A DNA stretch of 64,000 nucleotides from Prevotellaceae bacterium (GCA_031263585.1 JAISFN010000180.1:1-64000); one strand, 5' to 3'; numbered from the stretch's first letter, positions 1 to 11,170 are shown. Numbers and translations are program-made. The notes: generated by a model not told the origin, from the letters alone.

Positions 1-136
1 CACTATTTTTGCATACATCGAGGGCACAGTAACTTTGTATAAGTTGTGGTTTATTTTAGATAAAATAAGCTATTCTTTTATTCGACTCGCTTATAAATCG
101 CGATTTTTATATAAGTTTGTGAAAAAATGATAGAAA

Positions 137-793
137 ATGACAAGATCCCGTTTAATTTCTGTTTCCATGCTATCAGCCGATTTTGGAAATTTAAATCGTG
201 ATATAGAAATGGTTAATACCAGTAATGCCGATTGGTTCCACCTTGATATTATGGATGGGGTTTATGTTCCAAATATCAGTTATGGTTTCCCCATTGTAAG
301 CCATATACATTTAAACGCAAAAAAGCCTCTGGATGTTCATTTAATGATTGTAGACCCCGATCGTTATTTTAACGAGTTTAAAGCTGCCGGAGCCAATATA
401 CTTACGGTACACTACGAAGCCTGTACGCATTTACACCGATCTGTTCAACGGATTAAAGATTTGGGAATGAAGGTCGGCGTTGCATTAAACCCTCATATTC
501 CGGTATCGTTATTAAGCGAAATTATTAAGGATATCGACTTTGTGCTGATAATGTCGGTTAATCCCGGTTTTGGCGGGCAAAAGTTTATTGAGAATTCGAT
601 TGAAAAAATTGAAAGAACAAAGGAGCTTATTATTGCGAAACAAAGTAATGCCTTAATAGAAGTTGACGGCGGTGTTAATGTTCAGAATGCCAAGCGTATT
701 TTTAATGCGGGATGTAATGTGTTGGTTGCTGGAAATGCCATATTCAACGCCGAAAAGCCGGAAGCATATATAAAAGAGCTGAAAGAAGTATAG
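137..793 (+). CDS. rpe: ribulose-phosphate 3-epimerase
   Basis: 218 aa; SMLSADFGNL, HLDIMDGVYVPN, DVHLMI, MSVNPGFGGQKF and EVDGGV motifs typical of RPE. Confidence 0.97.
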   Translation: MTRSRLISVSMLSADFGNLNRDIEMVNTSNADWFHLDIMDGVYVPNISYGFPIVSHIHLNAKKPLDVHLMIVDPDRYFNEFKAAGANILTVHYEACTHLHRSVQRIKDLGMKVGVALNPHIPVSLLSEIIKDIDFVLIMSVNPGFGGQKFIENSIEKIERTKELIIAKQSNALIEVDGGVNVQNAKRIFNAGCNVLVAGNAIFNAEKPEAYIKELKEV

Positions 794-1485
794 TGATTTA
801 ATATATATACTTGTTTAGAACATGACAAAAATTTGATATTTACTTACAATAATTTGCATATCAACAAAATATAATTTAATTTTTATTTGGAAAAAGTATT
901 AAAATTTCGTATATTTTCAACTGGTTTTCAATTAGTTGTAATGAAAACGAATAATTTCAAAGCCGAATATAAAACTATACAATTAAATTCAATTTTAACC
1001 AAAGTCTGGCGGGAAAATGAACATGTCCTGCGTAAAATTCTTTGGACTATTTATTTGTGCGCTCTACAAGGTACGGACGATTAACTTCTACAAGCTTGCA
1101 ACGGCATTTGAAACGCCTGCAAAATCGGGTTCAGCGCTACGCCGTATTTAAAGGTTCATGACGGAATACGCGATGGATTCCAAATTGATCGCCCGCTTGA
1201 TCTTCATAATGTTGCCTCACAAACCGTCATTTAAACTTGTGAAATACAGGACAAATTGGAAAGCGAAATTGCAAAATATCCCCATAAATGTATCGTTTAC
1301 ATATTTACAAATCCTAAATGTGAATCTTGGGGATATTTACAAGAAAGAAGAAGCCATTATTAAGCGTAGACCAACCAAAATCACAGATTTTTTAGACCGA
1401 TTGAAAGCGGCTATTATTCAAAAGAGCAAAGAAGAAGAATATTGGCAACACTGTCAGATCAAGTCTTAACTTTTACAATTTCATC

Positions 1486-2121
1486 TTAATTTTCCCTTTC
1501 CAGCCCAATATAGCCTGTTTTTATTTTAGCTTCGCCCGCTTTATTTTCATAATGCAACTTATAGAAATAAATATCGGATGTTGCAGGGTTACCTTTATAA
1601 CTGCCGTCCCAGCCATTATCCCCTTTAAAAATAGTAACTCCCAAACGGTCGAAAATAATCAGTTTATAGCCAATCATAAAAATATCGTTAATACCGTCGC
1701 CGTTTGGCGTAAACAGTCGGAGAACTGAAAAATCGCTGCTAATCACATAATCGCGTGTAGCTGTACACCTGTTTTCGTCCTCTACCTGCACTGTAAACAG
1801 AATATCCATATTACGTTCTGTTGCTGGAACATTGCCATATATTCTTCCTGAATTACTTAACGTCAACCCCACAGGAAGACACCCTTCCGTTATGGTAAAC
1901 AAAGGCACATCTGCATTCGACTCCAATTGCTGATCATAATCTATGGTTTTACGGTATAAAGGCAACTTATCGGGTGTTATCTCTAGCTTTACTACCCCAA
2001 TTGTTACTTCCGACGCATTTAACAAAGTACAGCCCTTGTCATCGGTAACTGTTATGTAATAGCTTGCAGCGCTTTCCAACACATCATCCAAATCAACTAT
2101 GGCACATTGACTAATTAGCAT
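1486..2121 (-). pseudogene. fragment of a gliding-motility/T9SS-type secreted protein (C-terminal domain, FTPNGDGINDIF)
   Basis: C-terminal RLFTPNGDGINDIFMIGYKLIIFDRLGVTIFKGDNGWDGSYKGNPATSDIYFYKLHY typical of the CHU_C/gliding C-terminal domain; no signal peptide and an abrupt N-terminus suggest 5' truncation. Confidence 0.7.
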
Positions 2122-2302
2122 ATTATCACCTTAAAAGGTCGTGCATCTTGTTATTTGGTTTTCGATACTATGTTTTTATTGCTCCAAATTCATCTTTTTC
2201 ATATCAAAAATACAAAAAATTATTCACTCCGGAGCAATTCTATTCTCCGATTAAACAAGTTTGTTTACCGGCATGGCATTGTTGAATAGAATATAAAACG
2301 AA

Positions 2303-2336
2303 AAAGAGCTGCCTTAATACATTAAAACAGCTCTTT
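2303..2336. terminator. stem-loop AAAGAGCTG...CAGCTCTTT, possible terminator
   Basis: perfect 9-bp inverted repeat in an intergenic region. Confidence 0.45.
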
Positions 2337-2625
2337 CACCTCACTTCAAACTAACTAACCAACCAAATTCTAAACTATGAAAAACTTATTTTTAAATACT
2401 TTATTTTTGTCTTGCTACTTATATGACTACATTCTTTAAAAAAGGTTTAACTCAATAAATAAAATTTATATAAAATCGTACAATATAAAAGTGTAAGCAG
2501 CAATTAATCAATATAATAATATTATTATTTTATTTACCATCCGGCAATATGCTTGTGTCCATTTTTCAATAATATCCAAAAATTAAGTAAATTGCATTAA
2601 AATATCGTGCTTACTATAAACAATT

Positions 2626-4686
2626 ATGCTTGAATTTTGGCAATTAAGTCCTTTGCAACAGCAACTTACCATTAAGTTGGAAAAAATCCGGAATGCCAAA
2701 TCATATGCAGAGAACGGCATTGGATTGTTAGTGGAGCTTTTTCAAAAAATACGTCCTGGTTCGTACTGGAATCACGAACAGGCACAGCAACAACTCAGCT
2801 TTTTAATTGATATACTGAAAAACGACTCCGATTTATGCGAACATTTCGTATCGCTGATAAACTATGTATTTCTGAATTCCGACATATCCGAAGTACTTAC
2901 CGAAAGTGGGATACTAAACGAACGCAGCTTTTTTTACGAATTTAATAAACGCATACGACATAAACTTTTACCGCCTTTAAAAAACAAAAACAGTTTTTTA
3001 TATGCCATAAACACTATTTTTTATAAACACAACGATTACAAATGGATTGAATGTATCGACAATAATGTTTGGATAGAATTATTTGAACTGATGAGGCTTG
3101 ATTTTGATATATCCAATCAAAACATAATGATCCAATTAACTAAATCGTTATATATCATTTCAAGCCGTATCAGTTCGTTGGGTACCGAACCCGATATAAG
3201 GCGCTGTTTTAACTCCGAAGAATTATATGCTTTCATCAATCAGTTTAAAGCATTGCAAAGTTTGATTGAAGAACGCCAGAATATCCCCAATAAAAACGAA
3301 CACGGCAAGCTTGAACAAAAATTATTTTACGAGTTAAACACTTGCGAGTCGCTGGTTAACAGCATACAAGCAAATACGGCAAAATACGGCACCAGTTTGC
3401 ACCAGAACTATATTGTAATGAGGCTGAAAAAATTAATCGACCGCATGCGTATGGTTGTCGACATTGTTAACAGCGACGACAAAGTGGATGTGTTGCGCAT
3501 TATAACGCATTTTAAAGACATTGTTGAAAACGAAAATACGGAAAACAGTATCCGTATGCTGATTCGCGAAAATGTTGAGTTTGTGGCCTACCGCATTGCT
3601 GAACATGAACGCGATACCGGCGAACATTATATAACGGCAACCCGTGCAGAGTACTGGAAAATGTTTAAATCGGCCATGGGCGGCGGGTTTATCATTTCAT
3701 TTATCGCCGTTATAAAAAACCTGTTCCATTTTATAAAGATGGCCCCGTTTTGGCAGGGTTTCGCATTTAGTATCAATTATGCCGTAGGATTTATATCCAT
3801 TTATGCCACAGGCGCTACTTTAGCTACCAAACAGCCTGCCATGACGGCCTCGGCTATTGCCAGTTCGCTGGATAGTAAAAAAAGCGACAAACCCAATTTG
3901 GCAGAACTGGCCATTCTTGTATCCGAAACCGTACGTAGCCAAACTGTATCGTTTATCGGCAATCTGATAATTGTTTTTCCGTTAACCTTAGGCATCGCTT
4001 ATTTGTGGAACCTTATTTTCGGATTCAATATTGCCGAAGAAGAAACGGCGCAGGCATTGCTCGACGCCCAGAATCCCATAAAATCTCTTAGCATTTTATA
4101 CGCCTGTTTTACAGGGGTATTCCTTTACTTGTCGGGGATTATATCGGGCTATTTCGATAACCTAGCAGTTTATGGGAATATCCCCCAGCGTTTGCGTGAA
4201 CATCCCGGATTAAAACGGACACTTCCTCAAAGATATATCGACAAAATTGCCAATTACGCCAGCAAACACCTGGGCGGACTTATGGGTAACCTCTCCCTGG
4301 GTTTCTTTTTGGGTATGGCCGGATTTATAGGGTATATCTTCGGCATTAATTTCGATATCCGACATATTACCGTGTCAACCGGCAATTTTGCCATCGGTTT
4401 GCAGGGCTTGGGCTTTAACGTTACAACCGCCGACCTGATATGGACTACCGTAGGCGTATTGTTAATAGGCTTTTTTAATTTTTTGGTAAGTTTTGCCCTT
4501 GCTTTTTTTACGGCGCTGGCATCGCGTAAAATACGGTTTAGGCATTACAGGCGTTTCGGCAGATTTTTGCTCCGCTTATTCATACGATATCCGCTCGATT
4601 TTATCCGCCCGCCCAAAAGTCAGCGCCAACCCAAAGATTTTGTCCGATACCGTGCCTTTACCCAGAAAGAAATTACCCGGGAATAA
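2626..4686 (+). CDS. polytopic membrane protein of the family annotated 'site-specific recombinase' (Gcr-like)
   Basis: 686 aa; soluble N-terminal half then several hydrophobic segments (FWQGFAFSINYAVGFISIYATGATLATKQPAMTASAIA, GNLSLGFFLGMAGFIGYIFGINFDIRHITVSTGNFAIGLQGLG) recalled from Gcr family members. Confidence 0.75.
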   Translation: MLEFWQLSPLQQQLTIKLEKIRNAKSYAENGIGLLVELFQKIRPGSYWNHEQAQQQLSFLIDILKNDSDLCEHFVSLINYVFLNSDISEVLTESGILNERSFFYEFNKRIRHKLLPPLKNKNSFLYAINTIFYKHNDYKWIECIDNNVWIELFELMRLDFDISNQNIMIQLTKSLYIISSRISSLGTEPDIRRCFNSEELYAFINQFKALQSLIEERQNIPNKNEHGKLEQKLFYELNTCESLVNSIQANTAKYGTSLHQNYIVMRLKKLIDRMRMVVDIVNSDDKVDVLRIITHFKDIVENENTENSIRMLIRENVEFVAYRIAEHERDTGEHYITATRAEYWKMFKSAMGGGFIISFIAVIKNLFHFIKMAPFWQGFAFSINYAVGFISIYATGATLATKQPAMTASAIASSLDSKKSDKPNLAELAILVSETVRSQTVSFIGNLIIVFPLTLGIAYLWNLIFGFNIAEEETAQALLDAQNPIKSLSILYACFTGVFLYLSGIISGYFDNLAVYGNIPQRLREHPGLKRTLPQRYIDKIANYASKHLGGLMGNLSLGFFLGMAGFIGYIFGINFDIRHITVSTGNFAIGLQGLGFNVTTADLIWTTVGVLLIGFFNFLVSFALAFFTALASRKIRFRHYRRFGRFLLRLFIRYPLDFIRPPKSQRQPKDFVRYRAFTQKEITRE

Positions 4687-4797
4687 TAGCTTTATAATTG
4701 CATATCGTATTATGGGATAAATCCATCTCTTTACCGTTAATAAATCATTAAATACTTCAAAATACTCAGGTTCATAAATTAATCGAATACTACTAAT

Positions 4798-4960
4798 CTG
4801 ATTGAAAATCTGCATAGAAAAATCAGAAAATACATTAAAAACAAACTCTCATTCCCTAATGATGATGCCTTGAAAAAATCTGTTTATCTGGCTATTGCTG
4901 AAACTGAAAAGAAGTGATATCAACCCGTCCAGAATTGGGGTATGGTTTTTAAGCTATTTT
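4798..4960 (+). mobile_element. C-terminal remnant of an IS256-family (mutator-type) transposase
   Basis: Translation [50 protein letters not shown] resembles the end of IS256 transposases; interrupted by a stop and without the N-terminal part. Confidence 0.65.
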
Positions 4961-5970
4961 TGAAAATCGTCTTTTTATCTACTGAATGGCGCAGTTTAAA
5001 CTGCTCATTCATCATGTGCTCCTCCTTCATAAGCATAAAAAGGAGTCGTCATTCGTTTTACCAAAACTATTACGATCTCTAAGCGTGACCAGTTTTTATA
5101 CTTACTCCTGAAGTTTGGCTAGATGTTTTTCTTGCAGCATTTTGATCTTTTTAAGTTCTTCTTTACTGCGGTTTTCTCTATTAATCTGATTCAACCGTCC
5201 TTTCTACTCTTCGCTGTTAATGGAATAAGGAGATTCACCACTCAGGTTCTTTATTCTGAGCAATACCCTCTTCTTTCTGAGGGTGTAACGTTTAGCACGG
5301 CTCTCCTGTTTTTTCCTATCCGCATAATCTTCTTCCAAACTGATATGGCGCATATCTATAAGAATGAAAACGGTTTGAAAGAACAGCTTATGAATACTTT
5401 GCTTTAAACGCAATAAACGGTAATTGTTGATAATCCTGAAATTAGACCGATGATCGCCAGAATGCCATATGTAATAGCTGTTTTGCTCTATACGGGCGAC
5501 TATTTTGAAACAGGAATAGACCTTGTTTTGATAAACATAGAAAAGGACTTTTAATAACGTATGGGGATGCTAACCGCTATTAGCTCCTCTTTTTTATCCA
5601 AAATCAATATCGGATAAATCCAACTTCTCAACAATGTGGCTTACTAAACACACAGGGCTGTATTCTGCTATCTTGCCGTCCATGCTTACAGGGAAGAGAG
5701 CTCCCTGGCCCCAATTATATGCCGCCCATGTTATCCTAGCTTTAAAGCAATATTTGTCTATCGGTTATAACTTAATTATAAGAAATTTATACAAAAAATG
5801 GGCATTCTTAACTTTTGGGACACCCTCGCTTTAATCTTGATATTTGATATTGAATCATTATCAAGTTGTCAAGCTGAACATTAGTGAGGCATCTTGTAAC
5901 TTAATAAGAAATAGATCCTTCGGTTCACTTAGGATGACAACATAACAACGATTTGACATTAAAGCAGTTT

Positions 5971-8900
5971 TTAGACTTTCTGTACTGATATCCGGATATT
6001 TATATCATCATCCAGGTCAATTACAACGGCATTGGAAGGGTTTCCCCACTCAATGCTCAGAGCAAGGGTTTGTGTGGCGATGTAATCTTTAAAATAGGTA
6101 ACGGCGCCCTCAATGGCCGGATGTTTTTCAAATACTATATTTATTTTATCGGTTACATCGAAATTACTTTCCTTGCGGATATTTTGTATGCGGTTAATCA
6201 ACTCGCGAGCAATACCTTCGCGCTGCAATTCCTTGGTAACGGTAATATCGAGCGCTACGGTTAAACGCCCCTCGGTAGCCACCAGCCATCCAGGTATATC
6301 TTCCGATGTAATCTCCACATCTTCCATTGTCATATTCACACAACCCGATGCCAGCGACAAACTGTATTTGCCCTCTTTTTCAAATCCAGCAATATCCTGT
6401 TGTGTAAAACCGGCTACAGCCACCGAAATTTCTTTCATCTGCTTACCGTAACGGGGACCTAAAGTTTTAAAATTGGGTTTAATTTTTTTAACCAAAATAC
6501 CTGTTGTGTCGGTTAAAAATTTCATTTCCTTCACATTAACCTCATTCAGTATAAGCTGCTTCACATCCGCCAGTTTTTGCTGCAACGATGCCTCTAATAC
6601 AGGAATCATTATTTTGGTAAGGGGTTGGCGCACCTTTATATTCACCTTGCGCCGCAAAGCTAGTATCATGCTCGATGCTTGTTGTGCCAGCGCCATACGT
6701 TCTTCCAGATTTTTGTCTATCAAATCCTCATTATACAACGGAAAATCGGCTAAGTGTACTGATTTGCACTCTCCTGTTACGGCAGCTGTCAAATCGCCGT
6801 ATAACTGGTCGGTATAAAACGGTGCAATAGGCGATGCCAGCAATGCAATGGTTTTAAGGCATGTATATAACGTTTGATAAGCCGCTACTTTATCTTTGTT
6901 ATATTCGCCGCCCCAAAAACGCTTACGGTTTAAGCGCACATACCAGTTACTCAGGTTGTTTCCTACAAACTCCTGTATCAATCGTCCTGCACGGGTCGGC
7001 TCGTAATTGGCATAACTCTCGTCAACTTCTTTTACCAAAGTGTTCAACAACGAGATAATCCAGCGATCTATTTCAGGACGCTCACAAACCGGCGCTTCCT
7101 CCTCGTTTCCCACAAATCTGTCAACATTGGCATATAGGGCAAAGAATGAATAGGTATTGTAAAGCGTGCCGAAAAATTTACGGCGAACCTCGTCAACTCC
7201 CTCGATATCGAATTTCAGATTATCCCAAGGCTGCGAATTGGTTATCATGTACCAGCGCACGGCATCGGCTCCGTATTTTTCAATCGCTTCAAACGGATCG
7301 ACACCATTTCCGAGACGTTTCGACATTTTGTTGCCATTTTTATCCAATACAAGCCCGTTGGATATTACGGCTTTAAACGATACGCTATCGAAAACCATTG
7401 TTGCAATGGCATGCAGGGTAAAAAACCACCCGCGGGTTTGGTCAACGCCTTCCGCAATAAAGTTGGCGGGGAAAGCCGTTCCCTTATCTATACCATTTTT
7501 ATTTTCGAACGGATAATGCACCTGGGCATAGGGCATGGCGCCGCTATCGAACCAAACGTCAATCAAATCGGCTTCGCGCTTCATCGGCAAGCCCTTGTCC
7601 GATACTAAAACAACCTCGTCGATAAACGGACGGTGTAAATCGAGCTTGTCGTAGTTTTCTTTCGAGTAATCGCCAACTTTAAAATGTACATAGGGGTTCT
7701 TTGCCATAACACCCGCTGCCATAGCCTTATCAATTTCGGCCATAAGCTCTTCCATCGAGCCGATGCATTTGCTTTCGCTTCCGTCATCAGTACGCCATAT
7801 CGGTAGCGGCGTACCCCAGTAACGCGAACGCGACAGGTTCCAGTCCTGCAAATTTTCGAGCCATTTGCCAAAGCGCCCCGTTCCAGTACTTTCTGGTTTC
7901 CATGCAATTGTATCATTCAATTCCATCAGGCGATCGCGGCAGGCTGTTGTTTTAATGAACCACGAGTCTAACGGATAATACAATACGGGCTTATCAGTAC
8001 GCCAGCAATGTGGGTAGCTATGTATATACTTTTCGCTTTTGAACAGCAAACCCTGCTGTTTAAGCCATACCACCAAATCGACATCCAACGTAGGATCTTT
8101 CTCGGTCAAATGCGAGTCGTATTCGTTTTTCACCCAACGGCCGGCAAACACCGAATATAATGCAACATTCATATATTGCTCCACAAAAGCAGTATCCAAA
8201 TCTTTAATGTCGAAATAACATCCACGTTTGTCAACCATAGGCTGCCTATTGCTTGCCGTATCAATCAACATTAAAGGCGGTACGCCGTTTGCCTTGGCCA
8301 CACGGTCGTCGTCGGCGCCAAAAGTCGGTGCAATGTGCACAATCCCTGTTCCGTCTTCGGTGGTAACAAAATCACCGGTAATAACACGGAAAGCTCCTTT
8401 GCCCGGGTTTACCCAGGGGAAAAGCTGTTTGTATTGCAGCCCTGACAATTGCTTGCCCGTGCATTCGCCCAATACAATGAACGGGATATTTTTATTGCCT
8501 GTTTTATAGGAATCAAATTCAAGTTCCTTATTTTTTTCGGGAAAATATTTGCCCAATAAATCCTTAGCCAGCACTACACGGCAAGGCTCGCCACTATACG
8601 GATTATATGTACGCACAGTTACATAACTGATGTTCGACCCCACACACAATGCTGTATTGGAAGGTAACGTCCAGGGTGTAGTTGTCCATGCCAAAAAGTA
8701 GGGCTTATCCGTATATGATTTATCTTGCTGAAGCTTATTAAGCCTATTAATCGACTCATCATCAGCCTCAAACATTGCCACGCAGGTAGTGTCTTTTACA
8801 TCGCGGTAGCAACCGGGTTGATTCAGTTCGTGCGTACTTAAGCCTGTACCCGCAGCCGGCGAATACGGCTGAATGGTATAGCCCTTGTACATCAAGCCTT

Positions 8901-9405
8901 TTTCGTACAATTGCTTCAACAGCCACCATAAAGTTTCGATATAATTGCTCTCGTAGGTAATGTACGGATGTTTCATATCAACCCAATACCCCATAATGCG
9001 GGTGAGGCGCTCCCACTCGCCGGTATATTTCATTACCTCCTCGCGGCATTTATGGTTATATTCCTCGACACTGATTTTTTTACCGATATCTTCTTTCGTG
9101 ATGCCCAGCATTTTTTCGACAGCCAGCTCTACGGGTAAACCGTGAGTATCCCATCCTGCCTTACGGTCGACTAGATATCCTTTTTGCGTTTTGTAACGGC
9201 AAAAAATATCTTTAATGGCACGTGCCATTACGTGGTGTATGCCCGGCATACCGTTTGCTGACGGCGGCCCTTCATAAAAAACAAACGTAGGCTGATCCGC
9301 CCTTATATCCAGGCTATACCGGAATAAATGGCGCTCATCCCATGCTCGCAAAACATCTTTGTTGATTTGAGATAAATCAAGCCCTTTGTACTCACGAAAC
9401 TTCAT
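5971..9405 (-). CDS. ileS: isoleucine--tRNA ligase
   Basis: 1144 aa; FYEGPPSANGMPGIHH (HIGH region), DTHGLPVE, KMSKRLGNGVDPFE (KMSKS), WFFTLHAIATMVFD. Confidence 0.98.
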   Translation of the reverse strand: MKFREYKGLDLSQINKDVLRAWDERHLFRYSLDIRADQPTFVFYEGPPSANGMPGIHHVMARAIKDIFCRYKTQKGYLVDRKAGWDTHGLPVELAVEKMLGITKEDIGKKISVEEYNHKCREEVMKYTGEWERLTRIMGYWVDMKHPYITYESNYIETLWWLLKQLYEKGLMYKGYTIQPYSPAAGTGLSTHELNQPGCYRDVKDTTCVAMFEADDESINRLNKLQQDKSYTDKPYFLAWTTTPWTLPSNTALCVGSNISYVTVRTYNPYSGEPCRVVLAKDLLGKYFPEKNKELEFDSYKTGNKNIPFIVLGECTGKQLSGLQYKQLFPWVNPGKGAFRVITGDFVTTEDGTGIVHIAPTFGADDDRVAKANGVPPLMLIDTASNRQPMVDKRGCYFDIKDLDTAFVEQYMNVALYSVFAGRWVKNEYDSHLTEKDPTLDVDLVVWLKQQGLLFKSEKYIHSYPHCWRTDKPVLYYPLDSWFIKTTACRDRLMELNDTIAWKPESTGTGRFGKWLENLQDWNLSRSRYWGTPLPIWRTDDGSESKCIGSMEELMAEIDKAMAAGVMAKNPYVHFKVGDYSKENYDKLDLHRPFIDEVVLVSDKGLPMKREADLIDVWFDSGAMPYAQVHYPFENKNGIDKGTAFPANFIAEGVDQTRGWFFTLHAIATMVFDSVSFKAVISNGLVLDKNGNKMSKRLGNGVDPFEAIEKYGADAVRWYMITNSQPWDNLKFDIEGVDEVRRKFFGTLYNTYSFFALYANVDRFVGNEEEAPVCERPEIDRWIISLLNTLVKEVDESYANYEPTRAGRLIQEFVGNNLSNWYVRLNRKRFWGGEYNKDKVAAYQTLYTCLKTIALLASPIAPFYTDQLYGDLTAAVTGECKSVHLADFPLYNEDLIDKNLEERMALAQQASSMILALRRKVNIKVRQPLTKIMIPVLEASLQQKLADVKQLILNEVNVKEMKFLTDTTGILVKKIKPNFKTLGPRYGKQMKEISVAVAGFTQQDIAGFEKEGKYSLSLASGCVNMTMEDVEITSEDIPGWLVATEGRLTVALDITVTKELQREGIARELINRIQNIRKESNFDVTDKINIVFEKHPAIEGAVTYFKDYIATQTLALSIEWGNPSNAVVIDLDDDINIRISVQKV

Positions 9406-9421
9406 ATTCAGATTCCTTTAA

Positions 9422-9526
9422 TCTACTTGTATTGAGAATAAAAACACTTCAATACATACTCAAGTTCATTGGAAATGTGTGAAGCGGTATATAATTCCTC
9501 TAAAAAATCATTAATATTAACGTTCA
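9422..9526 (-). CDS. short hypothetical ORF (MNVNINDFLEELYTASHISNELEYVLKCFYSQYK)
   Basis: 35-codon ORF read by eye directly downstream of the 9543-9884 ORF on the same strand; shorter than the ORF track cutoff. Confidence 0.3.
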
Positions 9527-9542
9527 TTTTCTTTATTTTTAA

Positions 9543-9884
9543 CTAATTATAACTTGAAATATCATTATATCTTGCTTCCAGCTCATCCTCATAATATTCC
9601 AGCAGTTTTTCAATAGTTTTTGTTGCTATAGGACCTCGAAAATCTTTATGATAATAAAAGCCATCTCTACCTGGTGAAAAGTAGGGTAATTCTGGAATTA
9701 ATTTAAGGATTAAATCAGAAGCTGAATTATAGTTATACTCAGCATAATCTATGAATTCACATTCATGGGCAGCTTTTACCAATTGCTTATCTATAGTCTC
9801 CATGGATTGGGGAGAAGTTTCCAGGGCTGTCCTAAGCAACTCAATTTTCTGTACATGGGTTAGAGTTGTTATCATTTCGTTCAC
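9543..9884 (-). CDS. hypothetical protein, 113 aa
   Basis: ORF with plausible composition; family not recognised. Confidence 0.5.
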   Translation of the reverse strand: MNEMITTLTHVQKIELLRTALETSPQSMETIDKQLVKAAHECEFIDYAEYNYNSASDLILKLIPELPYFSPGRDGFYYHKDFRGPIATKTIEKLLEYYEDELEARYNDISSYN

Positions 9885-10290
9885 TATTTACTAATGTTCA
9901 TATTTTTCTTCCGGATTATACTACTATATAACTTTATCCAATTATTTATATAAAAATGGATACAAAACCTGCAAATATACGAAAAAAGAATGTATACAAT
10001 TTATGATTTAAAATTACAGATTTAAAATTTTTAAAAATCTGACAATGTGCCAAATATAACAATAATTGTATAGATATTTACTGTAAACCACATAAGGCTA
10101 TTTCCTCTTTGTATAATTTTTAAATAAATTAAGTTTTTAAAAGCATTTATTGATATATTTTGTCATCCTGAGCAAAACGAAGGATCTCTTTTATTTAATA
10201 GGATATAAGATACTTCGCTGACGTTTAGTATGGCAATAGTAACTGTATCAAAACAAAAGTACGGACAAATCAATAATTAATAAAAACTTT

Positions 10291-11170
10291 AGAACCTGTT
10301 TAAATTTTATTGTGAATAAATTCTATTGAATTTCAAAGCGATAAAAGCCAGATATATGATAGCTTCACTTGTAGAAACCTTATATTCGTAATCTTTGGCC
10401 AGCCTGCGGAAATTTTCCAGCCTTGAAAATATTCTCTACACAATCCATCGTTTGGGCAGGGGCTTAAATCCGGTTGATTTGTTTATCCGGAAGGTGATTC
10501 CCATGTTCAACCCAAAGTCATTTTTGACATTTTTTCCAGCCCGTCTCGGTAAGCTCCCTTGGAATAAAGCTTCTTCACTAGCTCTAAACGGCCGCTCAGC
10601 GATTTGACCCTCCTGAACACGGCTTTGTCCTCATTTTCGTTCGCTGCATGTATTTCAACCGTCAGCAGTAATCCATCGCCATCCTTAACGGTGTGCCTTT
10701 TGACTTTCCTTTACTTTTTTTTCGTCATCCTTACCCTGACTTTCATTTCCAACACGGGTGCTGTTCACTCTTTGCTGTCTACCACTCCAACTCTGGGCAA
10801 CCGGCGTTTTTTTGCCGTTTCCAGCATCTGTCACGCAAATTTTTATGTATTTCCTCGAGTATACCGTCTTCCTTCCTCAGGGAAGGATAATAAATATACA
10901 GTTGCCTTTTCGAGAAACCGCACGGTTGCATGCGCCACTGGCAACCGGTCTTTAAAGCTAAAAAACAGCGTTCAATATTTTCTACCATGGATGTTGTACA
11001 CTTACGAGCGTATCCGGCTATTTATATTATTATTGCGCCACATTGTCTGTCGATTAAGTTTGCTGAATAATTTGTTATCGTTATTTGTATATTGATAATC
11101 ACAAAGCTATGAAATATTTCTAAACAAAAAACTGATATACAATATTTTATCATAATTTTAGACAGCTTCT
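10291..11170 (-). mobile_element. degenerate IS5-family insertion sequence
   Basis: Minus-strand fragments ENIERCFLALKTGCQWRMQPCGFSKRQLYIYY and others typical of the IS5 N-terminal domain, with frameshifts and stops; ends AGAACCTGTTTAAATTTTATTG and (reverse complement) AGAAGCTGTCTAAAATTATGAT are imperfect inverted repeats. Confidence 0.8.

Noticed and set aside
1158-1469. 103-aa plus-strand ORF (and 887-1084)
   Set aside because: Possibly transposase debris, but no motif could be matched with confidence, so not listed as a feature.
7605-7916. 103-aa minus-strand ORF and several plus-strand ORFs inside ileS (6070-9145)
   Set aside because: Out-of-frame or antisense shadows of the long, clearly coding ileS gene; no family motifs.
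10604-11095. 163-aa plus-strand ORF
   Set aside because: Antisense to the degenerate IS5 transposase; composition does not look like a real protein.
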